A stretch of DNA of 64,000 nt from an uncultured Eubacteriales bacterium (GCA_905203305.1 CAJKVH010000005.1:30910-94909); one strand, 5' to 3'; shown: positions 38,501 through 49,206, counted from the first letter of the stretch. The notes: generated from the sequence alone by a model not told the origin. Numbers and translations: made by a program.

Positions 38501-41500
38501 TTCCTTCTTTATTATTAGAATCAATAATTCCATAATATTCGTAATCATTATAAACCGTAATTATAGGTTGAACCGAATATACATTTCTTACAATTGCTGT
38601 AGAATCTTTTTGTTCCAAAATTGAACCTGTAACTTCATCTTTTTTTGGAGGATATCCAACATTATATACAATATTTGCTGCATATGAATAAGTTGAATCA
38701 CAATGGTTCATTTTTATTGATGAAATATTATATATATTTTGAAGCAATCCCTGTCCTTCCATTTGTAAAACTACACCTGCAATATATCTATAATCTCCCA
38801 CTGTAATATTTCCAATTGCTTCTATTCCATTTCCACAAACATATCCATTCTGTACTGTTCCTGTTGAATATAAGCAGACACCTGACATATATTGTGATCC
38901 ATATAATGTATTTTCTAAATTAACTATAAAGTTTTCTATTGTTCCATTATTTCTATATCCAATTAATCCCACATTTATACGTTGTTTTTCAGTACATCCC
39001 TTTAAATTAACAATTACATTATCAATTGTAGCATCATTATATAAGAATAATGAATATGTTCCATCTTCTCCTGCAATAAATGCATCTGTTCCTTCTACAT
39101 TTGTTGTAAATCTATTTTTTGCTGTATTTATGTTAAAATCAATAACTATATTTTTTAATTCTGCACTTTTGTCTAACTTATAAAACATATATGATGTTGT
39201 ATCTTTGCCTCTATTTAACGAATATGTATCTTTCTTTACAGTTTTTCCGTTAAAATCTATACTTCCATAAAAAGATATCTTTGGGTTTCCAAATGTGAAT
39301 TCTCCTGCCACATCTGCTTCTGTTAAGTCTATATCATTTAATAAAATATAATTTCCATAAGGCTGTATTTCTTTAAATTCTTCTACTGTTGATATACTTT
39401 TTATTTCTGTACATGTTTCTGGGTTATAATCAAATTCTACAGAACTTAAAGTATATTCTCTTCCATATTGTTTTATTATTAATTCTGCTACATATTTTAC
39501 TGTTTTTGTTGATTCTTCAATTTTATATTTATAGTTTTCTTTTATTGTTTCAACCGAATTATATGTATAATCATGTTCATCATTTAAACCATCCTCTGAT
39601 TTTAGTCTTACATAATATTTACATCTATTTTCTTCTTTATCAAATGTTATATGATTTTCATCTATAAATTCAACATCCACATTTGCCCAAAGGTCATACC
39701 CATATTTAGAATATGCTGTTGCTTCTGTTCCTAATTCTACTTTTAAATTTCTTACAACCAAATTATAGTCTTTTTCTTTTATGGTTTCTTCGCCATCTTC
39801 ATCTACTGGTGGTATTGTTTCTTCATATTTTTCTAGATAAAATCCTAAATAACCATCATCTGGTACTGTTACAGTTTTCTTATATGTTATATAACCACCT
39901 GTACTTAAACCTGTTATTTGTTCTAAATTATTTCCAATTTCTTTTCCTTTTTGTAAATATATCTTTGCATTTTGTTCTGTTGTTTTTAATTGTCCTGAAA
40001 TTGTAACAGTTTGACCTGCATATTTCGAAAAATCATATACATAACATTGATTTGATAATAATGTTAATGTTATTGAATCATTATCTTCTGTATAAGTCTT
40101 TCCGTAGCTATATTTTGAATTTATGTTAAATTTAACATCATATGTTTCATCTAAACTATAAGATGATGTCATAGCATCAAAACATTTTGAATACCAATTA
40201 TTTTCGGATTTTACATCTATTAGATTAGTTCCATCTTGCTTCATTTGTCTTTCTAGTCCTACTAAATCTATTTTTCCACCAAGTCCTTTTGTTACAAAAT
40301 CTGTCGTATCAATTTTAAAATTGTTTTGTACTTTACTTGTATCATTTGTCTCATTATATGATGCAACTTCAGCTGTTAATGTATAAGTTTCGTTTTCGTT
40401 AAGTCCTGTATAAGTTAGTCTTACCCATTGGTTTGTAGGTACTTTTGTACTACTTTTTATTTCAGCTGGTTCTATATCTGGTATATATTCTTTTTCATAG
40501 CTGTCCATCATTCTCATGTTTACTACACCTTCTAAACAGCTTTGGTCAACGTCATCTATATAAACATCCATATCAATTAAGTTTGTTGTTACTACTACAT
40601 TTGCTATATTTAATTTTGCAGGTAGTTTATTTGTTAAAAATTTTCTTAATGTGTATGATGTAGAAATTTTTTCTTCTGTACTTCCTTGCATTGCTTTTGC
40701 AGTTAATATTATGTTATATGTTGTATTTGATTTTAATCCCTCTATTAAATTCTTTATACCACTATCTGTTGATAATGTTGATATATCCGTCATTTCTATT
40801 GTTTTTATTTCATTTTCATCTTCATCTTGAATTGATAATGTTACACTTTTTAAGATTTTTATCAATCTATTATCTGTTTTAGCAGTGTTTATACTTGTTG
40901 TTAAATTTATTGTATTACATGTTAAATCGGTATCTGGATCATACGAGACTTCAAGCTTTAAGTTTCCTAGTTTACTTAATGGTAATGTTGTAAATGTGCT
41001 ATTTCCAATTTCTTGGTTATATTGCATTCCTTTTCCATCTGAAATATCAAAATCTGCATATATTTTTATTGTATAAGATTTTTGAGGATCTAAATCATTA
41101 AATGTTAATTTCTTTCCATCATCTACACTTCCACTTGATATTTCTTCTCCATTTTCAGAATACAAAACATATCTAAAATTACTTATATCTACATCGTCTT
41201 CGTTTACAAGCGTTGGCGTAACATCAATCGAAATTACCTCTTGTGCCGAAACTTTTACTTTTACTGCTGGTGCTTTTTTAGATGTTACCGTACTTCCTGT
41301 GTTGTTTTTTAAATTCATTTCATTTCCAGCTGTGTCATAGAACTTTATCTCGTAATCGCACTTGCTGTTCGATTTTAATCCATCTGATGTTTGATAAGTA
41401 ACTTTTTCTCCTTTTAACAATTTTCTTATTGTATTTGTATCCAAAGAATATTTTGTTCCATTTACTACAAGTTCTGCTTTTGAAACACCATAAATTGCTT

Positions 41501-42818
41501 CATCTGATATGTCTGATACAATTTGTAAATCTTTTAATTCTATTTTATTAGAATACACCTGTCCATTTTCAAATTTAAGCTCTATTGGGTTTAATGTATC
41601 TACACTTCTTGTTTTTATTTCTTGTTCTAATACTGTATTTTCTATTAAGCTTCCTTCTTTATTTCTATATTGGAATGTTCCAACTATTTTATATTTTGTA
41701 TCTGGTAATAATTTTGTTACACTAACTTGTCCAGAAGTTGCACTAGATACTCTAAATGCTATTTCATTGTCTTTATAAAATGTAAATGTTATTGCTTTAT
41801 ATATAACCCTACTTGGATCTGATATTTCTAGGTTTGCAAATGCTGTATATACATTGTTTGTAAAGTTACTACATGTTACAGTTGGTTTTATCCAAATGTT
41901 TTCTATGTCTACATTCGAACTATCTTCATTCTCTTCTTTTTTCTCTTGCTGTTGTTCTTCTGTTTTTACTTCTTGTTTCTTTGGTTCTTCTACTTTTTCT
42001 TGTTCTTGAACTTTGTTTTCCTCTTTTGTCTTTTTTTCTTCTACTTTATTCTCTTCTGTTTTATTTTCTTCTTGATTATTTGTTTCTTCTTTTATAATTC
42101 CTAAATTCATCAAAAATTCTTTATATGAATATTTTCTGTTATAATCTTCCACAGATATGCTTGAATTTTCATCAACATCTAGTATTTTATTATATACAAA
42201 TTCATCATTTTCAAGAGAATAATATGTTATAAAATCTCTTGTAAAGTTTATAATGCTATTCATTTTTATTGTGTATTCATTTAAGTTTGTTTTTATTTTA
42301 AATTCTTTTGTATTTATATATAAATTGTCTGTATTTTTTAACAATATATAATCATAATAGTCTGCCCTTTGTAATGTGTTTGCATTGTATAATTCCCCTG
42401 ATGTCAAAGTTGTTCCACTATATCCTTGTATTTCTTGAAAATCGTCTGTTATTAACTTAATTTTTGGAGACAAATTATATAATGCAAGCGAATTGTTCAC
42501 ATATATTGGATAATTTAAATTTATATTATCTTGTTTACTTGCTCCTAAATAGTATGAGTTTAAATTTTCATATATTGAATCTTGATCTTTTACTTGAAGT
42601 GCTTTTATATTATGATCAACATCAAAATTTGTATTTAACAGATTTGTTGCTATTTCTTTACCTGATACTGCATAGCCATCATATTCTAATGTTGTATATG
42701 GTATAAATCTTAAGTAAATTATATATATTACTAATGCTATTATTATTAGAAAGTTTATTAATGCTACTAAAAATACTGGTCTGTTTTTCTTCTTTATACT
42801 AAATTTTCTTTTTTTCAT
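32573..42818 (-). CDS. Giant GLUG-repeat surface protein, joined across a CGG +1 shift
   Basis: Two frames, 42818-37068 (reading on to a stop at 37017) and 37067-32573, form one 3,414-residue protein if the C of CGG at 37070 is skipped: ACA GGA then GGA ATA CTT GGA gives YTGGILGYG, the exact GLUG repeat consensus. It has an N-terminal membrane helix (about 16-38), the exported domain shared by this cluster, a Lys/Glu-rich linker, FN3-like repeats, a carbohydrate-binding-like region, then dozens of GLUG repeats (forms of YVGGIVGYS). The C-terminus has a second membrane helix ending YKKTNR. It is probably an adhesin. An AGGAG site precedes the ATG. Confidence 0.8.
37068..37070 (-). other. Putative +1 recoding site (CGG) in the giant GLUG protein
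   Basis: Codon order GGA-CGG-AAT in the upstream frame; skipping C gives GGA. The upstream frame ends at a TAG 18 codons later in aromatic, non-repeat sequence (TWIWFIWKYL), while the skipped frame continues the GLUG repeat without a lost residue. Confidence 0.65.
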
Positions 42819-42908
42819 CTTTTTTCGTCTCCTGTATTTATATTATTCCTTTTTGATTTTATCATATCAAAATATAAAAGACAATAGATTTTTTGGCAGT
42901 TTGTTAAA

Positions 42909-42942
42909 AAAATAGAAGTAGTTTTTTACTACTTCTATTTGG
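42909..42942 (-). terminator. Terminator after the pilin-like variable protein gene
   Basis: AAATAGAAGTAGT and ACTACTTCTATTT form a 13-bp stem with a 5-nt A loop, then a T run on the minus strand. A nearly identical hairpin follows the next pilin-like gene (44,020-44,055), indicating duplication. Confidence 0.8.
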
Positions 42943-42998
42943 TAATATTTTTATATTTCTCCTGTTCCGTTGCAACAGAGGAGCAATTTATTGCTATA

Positions 42999-43872
42999 TT
43001 ATTTTATTTTCCATAATATATTTCCATCTGATGTTGTTGTTTTTTCCATTTGGACTCCAGACATAGAGACTACGGGACGGACCCCATAGTCGCCATAGCC
43101 GATGTCGCCAACGCGGCCGTCGTAGTTCCCAAGGAACACGCTGATAGTGTAGTTTACGCTCGGAGAGACCAAAAAGTAGTATCCTGTTGAATATCCTAAT
43201 TTACTTAAATTAAACACTCCTGTTGTATCTGCTGTAGTTTTTGCTTGTATATCTGAATAACTTGATATTATTTTCTCCACTTGCTGTAACTGTTGCTTTT
43301 GTTGTGTCTTTGCTTTCCCATGTTATATCTTCTGTTCCATTTTCTGTTACTGTAACTATTCCAGGTGCACTTGTTGTCCATGTTACACTTCCATCTAGGT
43401 TTATTAAATTTGCCGTTAATGTTGCTTCTTCTGATGTTCCATCTACTATTTGTAATGTTTTTTTTGTATCTGTTAATACTATTCCATCTGCTACTTCTAT
43501 TGATCCATCTTCATTTACAGTAAAAATATTTTGCTTATATGTTATCGTATTTTCATCCTTATTAAGAATTACATCATCAGATCCTAATTCTTTCTTTAAA
43601 TCTTCTTCATGACCAAATATATAGTCTCTAAATGTTCCTCCTTGTCCATTTATATGGTAATCCATTCCTAGTGATGTTATTGCTAGGGCTAAATCATCTC
43701 TAACATTTGTGCTTTCTGTTTGTGTTTTCGCTGTTGTTGCTTTACTTAAAATTCCATTTTGCCCCATAAGCATATTTATGCTTATTCCAGCTAATATTAA
43801 TAGTACAATTATTGTTACTACTAAAGCGATAAAAGTTATACCTTCGTTTCTTTTCAATGTTTTCTTCAACAT
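42999..43872 (-). pseudogene. Pilin-like protein with Ig-like and DGR-type variable domain, frameshifted
   Basis: The start (MLKKTLKRNEGITFIALVV, GAGG site) is a type IV pilin-like leader and hydrophobic helix. A Big2-like segment follows (NLDGSVTWTTSAPGIVTV). The frame then changes by +1 between about 43286 and 43213 and ends with a variable C-type-lectin-like domain of the DUF6273 kind (YYFLVSPSVNYTISV, YGDYGVRPVVSMSGV). The shift is not at a CGG; one extra base near GGAGAAAA is the simplest reading. The 43,060-43,175 stretch is far more GC-rich than its surroundings, like DGR variable repeats. No matching template repeat lies in this window. Confidence 0.7.
43066..43175 (-). repeat. Orphan DGR variable-repeat-like segment
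   Basis: A sharply GC-rich block in an AT-rich gene, coding for the exposed end of a lectin-like fold. It ends in GVRPVV, equivalent to AVRPVV of the proven variable repeat at 47947, and both continue on the coding strand with GTCTGGAGTC. The sequence differs from the template at 46786, so it would need another template elsewhere in the genome. Confidence 0.55.
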
Positions 43873-43918
43873 TTTTCATCCTCATTAAAATTTTGTTAAC
43901 ACAATTTTGTGTACTTTT

Positions 43919-43946
43919 ATAATATCACATTCAGTTAAATATTCAA
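43919..43946 (-). promoter_or_regulatory. Promoter of the pilin-like gene at 43872
   Basis: On the minus strand TTGAAT (-35) and TATTAT (-10) are 16 nt apart. The same promoter and about 100 nt of upstream sequence recur before the pilin fragment at 51398. Confidence 0.6.
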
Positions 43947-44019
43947 TAGCTACAGGGCATATAACCAAAATGATTTATTTTAGTAACATTTTCGTTACAT
44001 AATTAGTTTTAATACTTAC

Positions 44020-44055
44020 AAAAAATAGAAGTATTAAAAACTACTTCTATTTTTC
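44020..44055 (-). terminator. Terminator after the DUF285 pilin-like gene
   Basis: AAAATAGAAGTA pairs with TACTTCTATTTT around an 8-nt loop, followed by a T run on the minus strand. Confidence 0.75.
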
Positions 44056-44056
44056 T

Positions 44057-45274
44057 TTACTTTCTATTTTTTGTCACATGATCAGTCCCACATTTATCGA
44101 ACATATAATTAGTTGCTGCTTTTGATGTATCCCATAACGAAGATACATTAATTGTTTTTAAATTAGAACATTCACAGAATAAATTATACATATTAGTAAC
44201 ATTTGATGTATTAAATGATGTTAAATCTAATGTTTCTAAATTTTTACAACCATAAAACATTTGTCTCATATTAGTTAAATTTTCGGTTTTAAAATTATTT
44301 AAATCAAGTGATTTAATACTTTCTAATCCCGTAAACATTGCATCCATAGATGTTACATTCTCTGTATTAAATGAACTTAAATTCAATGATGTTAATTTTA
44401 TACAATTAAAAAACATATCGTCCATATTTGTAACCTTATCAGTTTTGAAATTTTTTCCAAAATTAATGTTTGTTACACTTTTACAGTCTGTAAATAAAGC
44501 TTTCATCACTGTAACATTTGATGTATCAAACGTGTTTATGTCAATTCCTGTAAGTTTTTCACAATCCATAAACATTCCACCTATATTTTGAACTTTTTCT
44601 GTATTAAAACCACTTAAATCTATTTCTTTTAAATTAGAACATCCATTAAACATCGATCCCATATTTATACATTCACTTGTGTCTATATTTTCGATATTTT
44701 TAATCTCAGTCAAATTTTCGCAATCATAAAACATCATACATGTGAAAACAGGTTTTATTTCTCCTTCAATTCTAGCTATTTTTATTTTATCATTTCCAAA
44801 AAATCCTGTCCATGATGGAAATTTTTCATCAGTCAATTCTACAAATCCATAATCTGTATCTACCTCCTTCTCAGGTGTGATTGAATTAGCTGACAAAACT
44901 AATTCTCCATCTGTATAAAGTATAGCATAAACATAGTCTTGCGCTGATATCTCCTCTTGACTTGTTTCGTCTAGTAATGTTACATTTCCATTTTTATCAA
45001 CTTTGAATTTTTTGTCATCCATTATAACCGTCACAGGAAATTTTTCTCCTTCTACTGTACCACCATAATTTAATAGTTCCATTCCTAAATTTGGAACCGT
45101 CAATTTTCCCTCATCTGTTATTGTTCCCATTACCGCAAGCTTTATTTTTTCTTCCGCACCTTTATCTTCTGTTTTTTGTTTTACCTCGGCTACTCTACTT
45201 AATATGCCATTTTGCCCTGTTAGCATCATTATACTAATACCGGCTAAAATAAGTAATACTATGATCGTAATCAT
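44057..45274 (-). pseudogene. 3' part of a pilin-like BspA/DUF285 surface protein cut by the element
   Basis: 405 codons. The sequence opens inside the pilin-like helix (MITIIVLLILAGISI), with an in-frame stop two codons upstream, so leader and promoter are missing. After the helix comes a region ending near residue 170, then eight tandem DUF285 (BspA-like) repeats with units such as LTSLNLSSFNTENVTSMDAM. Such repeats form surface adhesins. The missing 5' end is found at 51338-51398; joining the two at ACGAT restores one open frame (LVVTTIIVLLILAG), with one extra Thr relative to paralogs. Expression is uncertain because the promoter is 6 kb away. Confidence 0.8.
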
Positions 45275-45296
45275 TGTCCGTTATGATAAACTTTTT

Positions 45297-45975
45297 TTAA
45301 CATGCTTTCATTATAGATATTTTTTTATTTCTAATATTATTCAAAACATTAAATTTATAAAAAATTGTAATTTCTTTATTTTCAGATATTGTAATTCTAT
45401 CTACTAATTGAACTAACATTGTTCTATTTATTTCTTTCATTTCCACAAACTCCTTTACTATTTTATTTAAATCAACAACTACTTCCTCTTTCTCTCCATG
45501 TTTCTTTAATTCCTTTATTCTATGTTGTAAATTTTGTTTATTGTTATTTGCATCTTGATATATTCTTGTAAAATCCTCTGTATTTAATATTCCATTCAAT
45601 TTATCTTCATATAAACTATCTATCTTCCTATTTACAATAGATAATTTCTTTTCTAAAATTTCAATTTCTTTTAGTGTATAATTTTCTCTATTACTAAATT
45701 GATTTTTAGTTGCATTTGCAATTTCTGCATATTTTTCACTCTCGATATATTCTTTACATCTTTGTCTTATTGTATCTATTATAATTTCAGTAGTTGTTTT
45801 CAAATTACTAGAATGAGGTGTGCATAACTTTAATGCAGTATTTACAGCATAAGTATTACACCTTAAATAAAAAGTTGTTTTTCCACTCTTTAAATGATGA
45901 GGTAATACACTCAATTTCTTCTGACATTCTTCGCACTCAATTAGCCCATTCAATAGCCATTCATACTTTCTTACT
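45297..45975 (-). pseudogene. C-terminal remnant of a large serine recombinase
   Basis: About 220 residues starting at the recombinase zinc-ribbon (YEWLLNGLIECEECQKKL, then LRCNTYAVN and CTPHS), followed by the long coiled coil (EKKLSIVNRKIDSLYEDKL) and the C-terminal beta segment (LVQLVDRITISENKEITIFY). The N-terminal resolvase domain with the catalytic serine and most of the recombinase domain are missing. It is fused out of frame to the end of the reverse transcriptase. Its stop lies about 23 nt from the inferred att junction, as expected for an element-end integrase. Confidence 0.85.
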
Positions 45976-46596
45976 TTCTTTAATAAAATGATCCATATCA
46001 TTTAAATAAAAAATTGCTAATACTTGACTTGTCATATTTCCTATTCCTAATCCTTCTGGTTGACTATCTATAACTTTAAATACAATATCTAATGCTTCTT
46101 TATCTTTAATCTTCTTTAATAATTTTTCCTTTAATCTATCTTTATCTATACTTGCAAAAAATTTACTAATGTCGCATTTTAGTATATAATATTCTTTATA
46201 TTTTATTGTGCATTTTTTATGAAATTGGTTTACTAATTTTATTCCATATCTTGTGCCTTTATTTTCTAAACTTGCTACATTTTCATCAATTAAACATGGA
46301 ATTAATGAAGGATATAATATTTGTCTGCTAATTAGATGATTTATTACTTTATCTTGCAAATTCTGACTTACAATTATCCTTTCCTTAGGTTCGTATATTG
46401 TAAATACATTATAACTTCCTACTTCATAATTTCTTTCTAATAGAATCTTATATATTCTGCTAATATAAATACATCTATATTCTTTATAATTTCTTACTTT
46501 TCTTTTATTTCTCGTATGTGAACATACTTCATTATATGCTTTTTCTATATTTTCCATTTTCAACAAATTATTATATAAATTATTTTTCCTTTTCAT
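45961..46596 (-). pseudogene. DGR reverse transcriptase, truncated before the YxDD motif
   Basis: 211 residues from ATG 46596 (GGAG site). Recognisable DGR-type motifs are NVASLENKGTRYGIK (107-120), motif A YYILKCDISKFFASID with the first catalytic Asp at 142, and GLGIGNMTSQVLAIFYLN at 182-199. The protein then ends at FIKESKKV; the catalytic YxDD motif and thumb, which should follow within about 15 residues, are absent. The break coincides with the start of the recombinase remnant, so one deletion probably removed both. Without YxDD it cannot polymerise. Confidence 0.88.
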
Positions 46597-46785
46597 TGTT
46601 TCTCCTATAAAAAAAGTAGCCAAATCGCTACTTAAAAATAGTGCTAAAATATATTCCCCTTCAATTTCTTTACTAACAAATATATTTATCTATTTTTATT
46701 TTATCGCATAAAGCGAAGGGACAATAGTTTGTTTCTATATTATCTCTTACATAGTCAATAACTATATAACCACAGTTTATAGAAT

Positions 46786-46939
46786 CTACAGGGCGCACAG
46801 CCAACCATTTCGCATTGGAATTGCCGTTCGAATTGAACAAGTCATTGCCGGTGCCAGCATTGCCTTCATTGACAGCCCCCGGGCCAAAATTGCAATAATC
46901 AGAGCCGTTCATGTTGACACCAGAAGACGCAAGCCACTA
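46786..46939 (-). repeat. DGR template repeat (TR)
   Basis: A 150-bp copy of the variable repeat at 47947-48096, located between avd and the reverse transcriptase, the standard DGR position. On the transcribed minus strand it is rich in AAC and AAT codons. Aligned without gaps to the variable repeat it differs at 23 positions, 22 of which are adenines in the template. It begins 4 nt after the avd stop codon. In the reading frame of the target it would code VNMNGSDYCNFGPGAVNEGN. Confidence 0.95.
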
Positions 46940-46942
46940 CAA

Positions 46943-47299
46943 CTATGCCCCATTATCTTTTTTTGAAATTGATTTTTGCCATCCTATTGAGTATTTTAAT
47001 ATATCATCTAACTTTTCTCCAAACTTTGTATATCTTTTAATATTTATAATTTCTTTGTCATAGCATAAGTTTAGTAAAAAATCTAATACTTTTATTTTAG
47101 CAATTATATCATTTATATAATCATTTTTATTTTCCTTTGTAATATTTGCCTTATAAGCTAATTCTAGCAAATCATAAGATAAATTTCTTATTCTATTTTT
47201 TATTTCAATATCTTTCTTTGGAAAATTATCTAAATATTTGTCTATATAAATAACTAATTCTCTAATAAAATTGATTACTTTAAATTTTTCTTCTTTCAT
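46943..47299 (-). CDS. avd: DGR accessory variability determinant (Avd)
   Basis: 118 residues, a predicted four-helix bundle. The C-terminal pattern (IAKIKVLDFLLNLCYDKE, IIKxxRYxxFGEKLDDIL and GWQKSIS at the end) is typical of the Avd/four-helix-bundle family that binds the reverse transcriptase and template RNA. It lies between the MutS-like gene and the template repeat. The start overlaps the end of the MutS-like gene by 20 nt. It appears intact although its polymerase partner is broken. Confidence 0.85.
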   Translation of the reverse strand: MKEEKFKVINFIRELVIYIDKYLDNFPKKDIEIKNRIRNLSYDLLELAYKANITKENKNDYINDIIAKIKVLDFLLNLCYDKEIINIKRYTKFGEKLDDILKYSIGWQKSISKKDNGA

Positions 47300-47717
47300 T
47301 TATAGTTTTTTCAACCTCATATATTGTATTTTCATCATTGCATAATAATAAATATTTATATATTTTTTCAATTCGCATTTTTTTTGCAATTTCTTTCTTG
47401 GCTTTTTCATAAAATTTTTGATAATTATTCAAATTCTTGTTGTTATCTTCTTCTTCTACATCATAATTATTTCTTTTATCCAATACTATATAATTTATTT
47501 TATTCTTTTCTAATATTGATAAAACTTTATTATACGCACTTTTCGGAAAAGAAGAATTATATATGTTGTTATCAATGATATTTATCTTATATCCTAACAA
47601 ATATGAAATAATATATGAATCTCTACCATAGCAATTATAGAAGTTTCCTACTCTTACTAGTACAACAAATTCTTTATGTATTTCTTTTACATTTTTCACT
47701 ATATTTATAATTCCCAT
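47280..47717 (-). CDS. MutS domain I-like DGR accessory protein
   Basis: 145 residues. FVVLVRVGNFYNCYGRDSYI, then LGYKIN and FPKSAYNKVLSILEKNKINY, matches the mismatch-recognition domain I of MutS (usual form FRMGDFYE), but no ATPase or other MutS domain follows; the C-terminus is a charged helix. Small MutS-like ORFs have been noted next to some DGRs, so an accessory role in mutagenic retrohoming is likely though unproven. It has an AGGGATAG ribosome site and overlaps avd. Confidence 0.7.
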   Translation of the reverse strand: MGIINIVKNVKEIHKEFVVLVRVGNFYNCYGRDSYIISYLLGYKINIIDNNIYNSSFPKSAYNKVLSILEKNKINYIVLDKRNNYDVEEEDNNKNLNNYQKFYEKAKKEIAKKMRIEKIYKYLLLCNDENTIYEVEKTINERRKI

Positions 47718-47935
47718 AATCTATCCCTAATAATTTTCCCAGAAGTCCAAAGGACCTTCTGGGAAGTCTTCATAATCTATTTTGTTTTCTTTTTTTATCC
47801 CTACCATCTTATATTTTACTCTGTGATTTGTCCATACTCTAACGAAGTTCCTGAATAACTATCTGGCAATGTCGTCGTCCAAGGTTCCTCGCTACCACTT
47901 GAAGAAATGGACAAATCATCCACTGTGACTCCAGA

Positions 47936-47952
47936 CTGTAGATAAACTACAG
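47936..47952 (-). other. Hairpin at the 3' edge of the variable repeat
   Basis: CTGTAG and CTACAG form a perfect 6-bp stem with a 5-nt loop exactly where variable and template repeats stop matching, next to the GC-rich TGGCTGTGCGCCC block that would be the initiation-of-homology site. The template copy lacks the hairpin. In the Bordetella phage DGR a comparable hairpin marks the target for retrohoming. Confidence 0.65.
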
Positions 47953-48100
47953 GGCGCACAGCCAACCACGACGCAAAGGAACCGCCGTTCGAAATGAACA
48001 AGCCAGAGCCGTGGCCAGCAACGCCTCCAATGACAGCCCCCGGGCCAAAAATGCAACAATCAGAGCCGTCCACGAGGACACCAGAAGACGCAAGCCAGTA
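47947..48100 (-). repeat. DGR variable repeat (VR) in the target gene
   Basis: 150-bp partner of the template at 46786. Substitutions on the coding strand occur where the template has A (22 sites, changed to T, G or C); one C-to-A change is the only exception. The 3' 19 nt and the 5' 20 nt are identical to the template. It codes the ligand-facing part of the lectin-like fold. Confidence 0.95.
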
Positions 48101-49171
48101 AGATTTTCCGTTTGACCCACTTTCTGTTCCCTTAAATAATACATCATATAGTTTGCTAGATTGATCAACTATACTAGAATCTGTGTACATATACATAAAT
48201 GCTGTCCCATCTACACTATCTCCTGATTTCTTATTTGTTAAAGAACTATATTTTGATGGATATTTTGCTTTCAAGTAATTTTCTGGTGCATAGTCATTTG
48301 TTTTATATGTATAACTTTGTCCAAAGAACCCTTGATATGCTGTTAATGCAGTTTTTGATTCATCTGCAGTTTTATATAATTTTCCACCTGCTACTGTTTT
48401 ATCTAATGTTAAGCCTAATGCTGTATTTATGTCTTCTATTCTCATACTCTTTGTATCAGTAGCATATCTTCCCGCATAAATTGCACATACTTTATCTAAT
48501 ATATTATTAGACACTAATTCATCGTTAGTATTATACCAACCTTCTGCTTTGTCTAGATATAGATATGGATCTTTTTTCCAATCTTCTGTTGCTGATGAAT
48601 CCATTTCTTTTTTAATAGGGCTTCCTGTGGTTATTACTAATTGTGTTTCATCTTTATTTAATCCTAAAACTCTCCATGTTGTAGTTGTATTAACTTTATA
48701 AGTTTGCGTTCCACCATCAAATCCTGTTTCTTCTGTTGTCAAACTTGCTGTTGCATTAGAGTTATTCAATGTTGAATTATAATTTGTTATATAATCTCCT
48801 ACATTTATTTCTCTATCTTTAAACGCCTGTACTAATGTTTTTGCATTAGATATAGGGCCAAGAACACTAAAATCTATTGTTATTCCACCTATTGTTATTA
48901 CATCATTTTCTTCTAAAGTTGCAACTTCTGCATCTGTTAATTTACCATTAGCATGTAATTCACTTATTACTTGAGGTCTAGTTTTCTTCGTTCCTCCTAA
49001 ATATTCAGCACCTACATTATTTGCAGCCTCTAATGCGACAGTTTCTTGTACTTCTCCTCCTCTTGTTGCATCTTTGGCTTGAACTGCTTTATTAAGAATC
49101 CCATTATCTCCAGATAGCATCGAAATTGCTACTCCGGCTAATATTAAAAGCACAATAGAAAATTCCTATCA

Positions 49172-49206
49172 TATGAAAAAGACAGTTTATTTACTGTCTT
49201 TTTATT
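49172..49206. terminator. Terminator after the GLUG pilin-like gene
   Basis: AAAAAGACAGT and ACTGTCTTTTT form an 11-bp stem with a 6-nt loop and T runs on both sides. It sits about 20 nt upstream of the truncated DGR target. Confidence 0.8.

Larger units (their letters stand above)
47816..49153 (-). pseudogene. DGR target protein (pilin-like, C-type-lectin-like variable end), 5' truncated
   Basis: 445 residues from GTG 49153. The first codons read into the pilin-like helix (VLLILAGVAISMLSGDNGIL), with an in-frame TAG five codons upstream; the leader peptide and promoter are missing and a terminator lies only about 20 nt upstream. The body contains a DUF6273-like region (TTWRVLGLNKDETQLV) and the variable lectin-like end (KSYWLASSGV to WLAVRPVV), followed by 43 more residues. 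This is the display protein the DGR diversifies. An AGGA lies 10 nt before GTG, but expression is doubtful. Confidence 0.8.

Noticed and set aside
43210..43290. Frameshift in the 43-kb pilin-like gene as a fifth CGG-type recoding site
   Set aside because: The shift is also +1, but no CGG lies in the upstream frame within the allowed window. An AGG occurs near its end, but AGG is used normally elsewhere (for example in spoIIAA), so an ordinary indel is more likely.
45297..46596. A genuine reverse transcriptase-recombinase fusion protein
   Set aside because: The two parts are in different frames and each lacks its catalytic residues at the junction, so a deletion joint is more likely.
46673..46912. 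A real protein-coding gene over the template repeat
   Set aside because: The open frame is the template copy of the target's variable region; it has no start signal of its own and its frame follows from identity to the target.
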